This document shows positions 57,701 through 64,000 of a DNA stretch of 64,000 nt, one piece after another (positions within the stretch are counted from its first letter, which is position 1; every line of letters begins with the position of its first letter). The notes beneath the pieces were generated by a model, which was not told the DNA's origin, ran no database searches, and was given only the letters and a program-made list of their open reading frames with translations. The DNA comes from Apostichopus japonicus (taxonomy: Eukaryota; Echinodermata; Holothuroidea; Aspidochirotida; Stichopodidae): the NCBI RefSeq assembly GCF_037975245.1, contig NC_092568.1, forward strand, positions 2,294,001 through 2,358,000, read 5' to 3'. The translations under genes were made by a program, and so were the position numbers.

Positions 57701-60700
57701 ATTATAATATCGGTACAGAAATTAAGGCTATCAACAATACCTGAAAATATGGAAGGAAGAGCTTATTTAACAAACCGGCAACTCCTCGCCCCCCCCCCCC
57801 ATTATTGAAGATTATGATTACGAATCTCGTTGTGTTTCTCTCCCACGTGCAGACGACGCACCAGATTGCTTTGCTGATGAAAGTTACTGTCAACAGTTTG
57901 GACTCGAGTATGTATGTCAAGAGCCTTCCCAAAATGCATCATGTGCAAATGGGACTCGTGTACTCTGCTCGTTTCCTACACCTCCGACCGTCCTACAAGA
58001 CACACCTTCAACGATGTTGAAAGTAATAGCATATAATGTGTGGGAGTTGCGCTATCTCTACTGGCAGTCTGGTCAGCGGGAGAGAACCTGCCGAATAGTT
58101 CCCGAGATTCTCCGATTGCATCCCGATGTAGACGTCATCGTGTTCAACGAGGCTTTCATGGGAGGTTGTTTTGCATCAGGACTGGATGATCCTTCGCTAA
58201 CGCTTCGTGATATCCTCGAGTTTTATGGTTTCACAGCATACACGATGACTGTTGGAAACGTACCGACAACAGCCAAACCGGAAAATGGAGGTGTTTTTAT
58301 TGCATCGAAATGGCCGATAACACGTTCAAGACGTCATGTGTACGAGTACTCAGAGCGTACCACAGCAGATAGTTTATCACAAAAAGGGGCGGTGTACGCA
58401 CGCGTGGAGAAAAGCGTTGGAGTTGAAGCAAAAACGTATCACATATTCGGCACGCACCTTCAAGCTTTTGAAAGGCGGAATAGTAGTTTAGTGAGAGTAC
58501 TTCAAGCACAAGAGATGTACAATTTTAAAGAATCCCAAAATATTCCCAGTGGCGAAGCGGTCATCTACGCTGGGGATTTAAATGCCGATCAAATCAACAG
58601 ACCAGAACATACAGAAGAAGTCATCGGTGAGCTCAATGCAATTGTACCTCCAATCGTCGGAGAATATCAATCATCTTATAACAGAGGAATAAATGACATC
58701 TTCTTAGATATACCCTCAGACGGTAGTTGGCTTGACTACGCCCTCTACAGCACGGAACACCTTATACCGGCCAGGTCTTCTTTACAAGTGGTTAGACCAA
58801 GAAGTCAACGACCATTCCGTGTCTGCCTGAATGCCATTCCGCCGGGTCATTCGTATCCCGAATCTCCGCGATGCCTAAGAAGTAAAGAAATAACTGACTT
58901 GGCGGATCACTTTGCAGTGATGGGAACGTTTGATTTCGGAGACGGAATGTGGACCACAACCCAAGCCCGTGAGTTAAAGTATTTTTGCTGATATTTTGAT
59001 AATCAATTCTGAAATCGATTTTTTTACAAAAGCTAAAGCATTATTTACTAGATTGTAGGAAAGTATCTTCATTGTAACACAACGGGTCAAACACTGTCAA
59101 ATTAGAAGCACCATTTAGGCATAATTCCAATTTATGTCGAAAACTCTATAAGTCCTTTTCTAGTCATCTTCATTTTGAAAAGAAAATAATAAACCAGACT
59201 TAATCAGGCATAACAGTTCACATAGTTACTGGGCCGCAGTACTGATAAAAGGCGAACAGGAGACGATCATTGCTAAGTTTCACATATGTTGCCTTGTGAA
59301 ATTTGCAGTTTGAACTCAGACTCCGAATTAATATTGTATGTTAATATTTGGCTTTGATGTTTCCAGTCCGAGTTAAACGAATGACTGTGAAGGAGGGTAT
59401 TTACTCGTGTATTATTAGAGGTTTGTAAGTTTTGGGCAGCCCAACCTTCACCCGACATTATAATAAGCACCATCGACCATGTGGATTATAGTTATATTAT
59501 GACCATACTTAATATTGAAAGGTTAACTATGTACAGGGATGTGTGTATTTCAAATATACTAGCCAATCTATAACTAATATATCATATTTATAATAAAATC
59601 CAAAATTCAACAGAAACTATTGAGGCAGAAATGGAGAGTCGATAATTGATTCATGAATTGAGTGAAATAAAAATGATTAATCACTAATAATTAACAATAT
59701 CTATTGGTACTTTCTTTATATGCAGCCTCCTGTTATGTACCACCTGAAGTACCGTCGGTTTGGCTAGGTAAAGTATTTCTTTGTTGCGAAAAGTTCATAT
59801 ATAAATTGTTGCTCTGTAATTATCATTTGAATCATCATCGTTGGTTTGTTTTCCATACAATCATTAATTTACAAAAGAAACTAAAGATGTGTATCTCTGT
59901 CAAGACATGTAATGTGTGGGTTGGTGTATCCATTATATTTACAGTTTAACATGTATATTTTTCCATGTGACTCCTAACCTGGCCCCTTCCCAGTTTCATT
60001 GGCACCTCATCCACTCCACTCTTGTAGCTTATCATGATCTAATTTATGTTGGTCATTAAGCCATATATAAGATTACTTCGTTCGAATAAAATAAGCATGG
60101 AGCTGCTTCTTTGAAACAAAGTATTTTACATTTAGATTTCACGAAATATGTATACCTTCTCTTTCATTAATAAAGTCATAACAAACCAGAAAACCTAGTT
60201 TGGTTGTTTATTTGAAAATATACACTAATGAATGAAGGCAACGTGAACAACGTGGCACACAAAATCAAGGGAATGATCGAATCGACCAATCAACCGTATT
60301 CTAACGTTTCTAACTTTGTCATTTACCTACTTCTCGATGTAGTTTTCTATGTGTCTTTAATTTATCAACATTGAACATCATACTGAATTAACTTTTCCCG
60401 TCATTGTTTCCTTCTTTCCAAAGATGATGCACCCGATTGCATCGCAGATGCTGACCATTGTGCCAGATTTGGATTAGATTTCGTTTGCAGTGAGACTTTC
60501 GTCGATCCTGATCCTCCATTTAATAACTCGTGTGCAAATGGAACCAAAGCCTTGTGTTCTTTTCCACCGATACCCAAGTCTCTCCAACTCACTCCGGCGA
60601 CCCATTTCAAAGTCCTTGCCTATAATATCTGGGAATTGAGGTATTTATACTATGAGACAGGGCAACGGGAAAGAACATGTCGAATTATTCCAGAAGTATT

Positions 60701-61651
60701 CAGACTTCATCCTGATCTTGATGCGATCATTTTTAACGAAGTATGGATGGGTGGATGCATCGCTGGATGGAACTTTACCATCAATGGAGATCTGATGATG
60801 TACCGGGAGATACTGACGAATTATGGATTCAAGTACTTTACGGCTACCATTGGAAATCCGCCATCTCTGAGAACCTTCGAGAATGGAGGGGTTTTCATTG
60901 CCTCCAAATGGCCAATTTTAGAAGAAAAGCAAACCATTTACAACTCCACGGTCACGTTGTCCGCTGACACTTTGTCACAGAAAGGCGCAATGTACGCAAA
61001 GATTCAAAAGACGGTTGATAACATACGTCGTGTTTATCACGTGTTCGGGACACACCTGCAAGCTACTGGTCGATTAAACGCAGATAATGTTAGACGTGAT
61101 CAGGCTCGGCAAATGCACGAGTTGATGTTAAGCCTAAACTTACCGAGTACGGAACCCGTCATCTATGGTGGTGATCTCAACGCTCGTTTAGGTTCACGAC
61201 TAGCGGACGACATATTTGAAATCTTGGATGCATCCCAACCACAAAAAGTTGGAGAACTAGATTACACGAGCGATAAAACCATTAATGATTTGTTCGCTGG
61301 AGATGGAAGAACGAGTCAGAGTTGGATCGATTACACCTTGTATAGTAACGCATATTTACTACCAACAAATGCAACGACACAGGTCGTGAGACCTCGAGCT
61401 CAGGAGCCATTCGAAGCATGCATTGATGACGTCAAAGTGTCGCCCGGCCCTGTCTATCCAGAGAGGAGGTACTGTCGCAAACCAAAGAATGTAACGGACT
61501 TGGCGGATCATTTTGCTGTTCTCGGGACATTTGATTACATTTACGGTAAAGTTTTATTTTTAGATATATAAGTTAGCAGGATTCGAAGCCACTTGCGTGT
61601 TACATACAGGACATAAACGCTCGTTTTGGTGTATCGTCAGTTATAATTATT

Positions 61652-61682
<31 letters not shown>

Positions 61683-63291
61683 CAATAATGACGACGACGA
61701 TGATGATGATAATCAGGCAGTTATTTTTAGTTTTCAGCATGAAATACCAATTTCCTTGTAAGTTTGATCAACCAATAGCTATTATTACTTTTGAATGCTT
61801 GAAATATCAGTTAACTATTTATTATTATTTAACAAGTGTGTCTTCATACTGTTTACACAATTTTTTATTGCCATTGTTTCTTTCAGACAATTGTCCGACA
61901 GAAAAGCCTGTTCTTTCTGTGTGGGTAGGTGAGTAACAGTATCGTTCGAAGAAACGTCCTAACCATGTAATCAATGTGATACGCTAGGTTGCTTATTACA
62001 TGCAACTGAAACTCCATACGGATATTAATGCGGCATGTTTCACATCCGAAAGAACTTGTAATATTATCAAAGTACTACGATATAAAACTGCTCTCAATTT
62101 TTGAAGCTGATGAATGAAGCGTGTCTCTAGCAAAAGTAATTGAATGTGTCTTCTTGTTTTCAGACGACGCCGTCGGATGCATCGCAGATTCGTCTTACTG
62201 TGACATCTTCGGATTGGATTACATTTGTACTGCCGATATTGTTGATCCATCTCCTGTCAACCTCTGTAAGATTGGAAGAAAGGCCCTATGTGCCTTTCCA
62301 CCGAGAACCACACCATTGTTTGATACTCCAGCGAATGAACTAAAGGTAGCTTCATATAATATATGGGATTTGAGATATCTCTACTACGAATGCGGACAGC
62401 GGCAACGAACATGTCGTATGCTTCCTGAAGTATTTAAACAACAACCAGACCTTGACGTCATCATCTTCAACGAAGCTATGATGGGCGGATGTTTTGGTGG
62501 TTTTAACGTTTCGGATACCCGCTCCATTATGTCTTTTCGAGAAATCTTGAGGGAACAATACGGGTTTCGATATTCGACCAGAACTATTGGGACACCGTAC
62601 ACCTTGCGGAAACCTGAAAATGGTGGTATTTTCATCAGTTCCAAGTGGCCAATCATTGAGGCAGATGCAAAGGCGTACGAAAATTCAATTAGAAGTTCTG
62701 CCGACAGCTTTTCTAATAAAGGAGTAGTTTACGCCAAAATAAGAAAATCAGATGGAAACATGTCACATATTTATCATATTTTCGGGACCCATCTGCAAGC
62801 TGGAGGGGGTCAAGAAGGGGATGTCGTACGTCAACAGCAGGCTGGAGAAATACACGAGTTCATGAAGCAAAAAAATATTCCTCTGAACGAAGCCGTCATG
62901 TATGTTGGGGACCTTAACTCTGGATGGTTTGAAGAAGATGGACCGATCATTCTTGGAATATTAGAAGCTACTCAGCCGGAAGTCATCAATATGAACTATA
63001 CAACTGATCAAAGTATAAATGACTTAATCGATAAACCACATAAAACACCACGATGGATCGATTATGCAGTTTACAGCAGTGTTCACCGCCAACCGAATAA
63101 CGCCACCACAGAAGGATTCCGTCCCAGATCAGATGAATACTTTGAGCTCTGTATAAATGATGTCGCCATTGCAAACGGTCCGATCTATCCTTGGTCCCAA
63201 AGATGTAAAAATCCACGCAATGCTACAGATTTATCGAATCACTACGCCGTTATGAGTAAGTTTGTCTTTGGACCGAAGATCGAGTTTCCTG
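49269..63291 (+). CDS. Secreted multi-domain sphingomyelinase C-like protein, at least six catalytic domains (gene 2, incomplete at window end)
   Basis: Exon 1 (49,269-49,332, 64 nt, the same length as in gene 1) encodes a signal peptide (ELLKWFAIFFICGISHTYA). Six mini-exon plus domain-exon pairs follow, all with phase 1 junctions: A 50,809-50,850 + 51,281-52,396; B 52,927-52,968 + 53,342-54,463; C 55,003-55,044 + 55,280-56,407; A' 57,205-57,246 + 57,853-58,968; B' 59,726-59,767 + 60,424-61,545; C' 61,887-61,928 + 62,164-63,291. The frame is open throughout, about 2,349 residues, with no stop or new signal exon between domains; the last exon ends in a good donor. The family reaction is phosphodiester hydrolysis of sphingomyelin outside the cell; that role is inferred. 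The alternative is several shorter transcripts from the same array. RNA evidence would decide. Confidence 0.8.
50809..52396 (+). CDS. Gene 2, domain A
   Basis: Mini-exon tag CTYDGEAPFVWI, then a 372-residue domain exon. Within the domain: N-terminal Cys at 6, 13, 22, 31 and 39, probably disulfide-bonded; YN at 61-62; metal-binding Glu in FNE at 100; ENGGVFIASKWPI; His of GTH at 202; Asp and Asn of GDLN at 242 and 244; Asp-His at 352-353. All superfamily active-site residues are present, so it is probably active. The donor C|GTGAGT keeps phase 1. Confidence 0.85.
52927..54463 (+). CDS. Gene 2, domain B
   Basis: Mini-exon tag CYVPSGVPSVWL plus a 374-residue domain exon (53,342-54,463). Motifs: AYNIWELRYLYYE, IIFNEVWMGGC, ENGGVFIASKWPI, FGTHLQA, YGGDLNA, WIDYTLYS and LADHFAVLG, all with intact active-site residues. 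Several Asn-X-Ser/Thr sites (NNS, NFT, NST, NAT) suit a glycosylated secreted protein. Closest to gene 1 domain 1. Confidence 0.85.
54550..54805. repeat. (TAA)n microsatellite in the B-C intron
   Basis: About 240 bp of TAA/ATA units ending in a short GACGAC patch. The paralogous intron between B' and C' has only about 45 bp (61,645-61,690). That difference of about 200 bp accounts for the B-to-B' versus C-to-C' spacing difference (7,082 against 6,884). Long poly-Ile frames here are artefacts. Confidence 0.95.
55003..56407 (+). CDS. Gene 2, domain C (Asp-His motif changed to Asn-His)
   Basis: Mini-exon tag CPAEKPVLSVWV plus a 376-residue domain exon (55,280-56,407). It keeps SYNIWDLRYLYYE (Asp replaces the Glu of WE), IIFNEAMMGGC, ENGGIFISSKWPI, FGTHLQA and VGDLNS. 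The C-terminal motif reads LSNHYAVMS, so the Asp that normally precedes the catalytic His is Asn (about residue 359). The same change is in C'. The His itself and the metal-site Glu are kept. Activity may be lowered or altered. Confidence 0.85.
57205..58968 (+). CDS. Gene 2, domain A' (duplicate of A)
   Basis: Mini-exon tag CKYEGEAPYVWI plus a 372-residue domain exon (57,853-58,968). By eye it differs from A at about 11 positions, more than the other two pairs. All active-site motifs are intact. The intron between mini-exon and domain is longer than in A because of a 190-bp tandem duplication. Confidence 0.85.
57226..57605. repeat. 190-bp tandem duplication containing a dead copy of the A' mini-exon end
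   Basis: The end of the mini-exon and its intron (from GAAGCCCCTTATGTTTGG at 57,226) is repeated from 57,416. In the second copy the last codons read TGGACTA|GTAAGT instead of TGGATTG|GTAAGT, and the upstream acceptor and Cys codon are missing, so it cannot serve as the mini-exon. Confidence 0.85.
59726..61545 (+). CDS. Gene 2, domain B' (duplicate of B)
   Basis: Mini-exon tag CYVPPEVPSVWL plus a 374-residue domain exon (60,424-61,545). Only about three residues differ from B by eye. All motifs are intact. The identity extends into the flanking introns, including the acceptor region TTCCTTCTTTCCAAAG and the downstream intron. Confidence 0.85.
61645..61690. repeat. Short (TAA)n tract, counterpart of 54,550-54,805
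   Basis: The paralogous position in the B'-C' intron, much shorter than its partner. Confidence 0.9.
61887..63291 (+). CDS. Gene 2, domain C' (duplicate of C, Asn-His motif)
   Basis: Mini-exon tag CPTEKPVLSVWV plus a 376-residue domain exon (62,164-63,291). About five residues differ from C. It shares the LSNHYA change. The exon ends TTTCCTG|GTAAGT in phase 1, so the gene continues past this domain. The frame runs open to 63,362 only by reading into the intron. Confidence 0.85.
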
Positions 63292-64000
63292 GTAAGTGGA
63301 GAAATAACTATTCTTTATTGATGTCATTGCATTATACATTTCTAAACGTTTACACCCGTTAGCATTTGTGTACATGCAGACTGTCTGTTTCGTCAATCGT
63401 TGTGAAAATGCATGCACTTAGCTGCCTGGTAATGGTGGCATATGAAATAAAGGAATGTTCAAGAATATTTGACGTTATTGAGAAACGAATTGGATATTAA
63501 GGATTAATATATTATGAAGTAATTTTGAAGTTCACTTCACTAAGTAATAGATCAACAATGCTTATTTTAGAAGATGTGTTTCCTACACAGCCAATGATGT
63601 TCATTGATCCAGGGGATGGCTGCACATAAACTTGATGTTTAATAAATATTTGTTTATTTGTCAATATATATAACTGATGTTCTTTTTGATTAGCTTTGAA
63701 CGTGCTAAGTTCAGGAAGTGACTTAAACAAGCAGCCCCATGATGCCCGTGTCCGTCCCATTTTGTCTGCTGAAATAACCAGACTTTCACATAACTGTTAC
63801 TGATATGGGACGAGACTGCCGACCAAGTATACGAATGTGTAATAAACAGGGACATATGTTCTAGCTAACTACCATCATTCAATCACACAACCAATTAAAA
63901 AATACGCTCAAAACTATTGCAAAATGTGCATTGCCCACTCCCCCCCCCCCCCCTCCCACGTCAGGTCCCTAATAGTTCTGTCCCATTTGCCTTTTAGTAC
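63292..64000. other. Intron after domain C', truncated by the window end
   Basis: Homologous to 56,408-57,150. It contains a poly-C tract at about 63,938-63,952 and no exon. Confidence 0.8.

Larger units (their letters stand above)
50809..64000 (+). repeat. Tandem segmental duplication of a three-domain cassette (ABC / A'B'C'), with a third copy starting at the window edge
   Basis: Exons A, B and C recur 6,572, 7,082 and 6,884 bp downstream (domain-exon starts), with introns also conserved. The intron after C' (63,292-64,000) aligns with the intron after C (56,408-57,150), including TGCAAAATGTGCAT, a poly-C tract and AATAGTTCTGTC. The window stops about 55 bp short of where the next A-type mini-exon should be, if the alignment continues. 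Confidence 0.9.

Noticed and set aside
57623-57808. Frame with a hydrophobic stretch (FISLRIILVVLIIISVQ) before domain A', a possible second signal peptide
   Set aside because: It lies in the intron between the A' mini-exon and A' domain, runs to a stop before the domain exon and has no phase 1 donor that I can see. A transcript starting here cannot be wholly excluded.
38587-63291. Genes 1 and 2 as one continuous gene
   Set aside because: Domain 2 of gene 1 ends in a hydrophobic tail and stop codon, and a new signal-peptide exon with its own CCAAT/TATA boxes precedes gene 2.

Overview
The window is animal nuclear DNA: AT-rich, with spliced genes whose exons are small and whose introns are large and full of mobile elements. 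Three of the gene products have clear animal-type architecture (an MCFD2-like EF-hand protein, an F-box/WD40 protein and secreted sphingomyelinase-like enzymes). The mix of hAT-type elements, a Penelope-like element and a tRNA-derived SINE suits a marine invertebrate. My guess is a deuterostome such as an echinoderm, but the sequence alone does not prove it.

Layout. (1) 1-9.9 kb: no confirmed host gene, only dispersed non-autonomous DNA elements, a hAT transposase fragment, tandem repeats and foldback sequences. (2) 9,960-19,035, minus strand: a four-exon MCFD2-like gene. Its third intron holds a three-deep nest: a DNA element with 5-bp target-site duplications contains a Penelope-like element, which contains a hAT-like element. 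A further 5-bp-TSD element lies in the same intron. (3) 19.0-22.0 kb: intergenic, with a (TA)n tract and a hammerhead-like motif. (4) 22,041-35,330, plus strand: an 11-exon F-box/WD40 gene, a candidate SCF ubiquitin-ligase substrate receptor. Its introns carry two SINEs, a minisatellite, a 58-bp perfect palindrome, a long inverted repeat, a hAT-like insertion and a relic of one of its own exons. (5) 36.6-37.7 kb: two nested hAT-like elements. (6) 38,587-43,855, plus: secreted sphingomyelinase C-like gene 1, with two catalytic domains and a GPI-type C-terminus. (7) 44-49 kb: mostly a mobile element, the inverted partner of the one at 14.8 kb, with a second element nested in it. (8) 49,269 to beyond the window end, plus: sphingomyelinase-like gene 2, a signal-peptide exon followed by at least six catalytic domains in the order A-B-C-A'-B'-C'.

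The most notable system is the sphingomyelinase-like cluster. Every catalytic domain lies in one exon of about 1.1-1.2 kb, always preceded by a separate 42-45 nt mini-exon encoding a short Cys...Val-Trp tag. Every junction is phase 1, so each mini-exon plus domain exon pair can be duplicated without breaking the frame. A three-domain cassette of about 6.9-7.1 kb has recently duplicated in tandem, and the last bases of the window align with the start of a further copy. Gene 2 would then encode a secreted chain of catalytic domains of more than 2,300 residues. The C-type domains replace the Asp of the conserved Asp-His motif with Asn. Gene models were spliced by eye from reading frame, GT/AG sites and phase; none has transcript support here.
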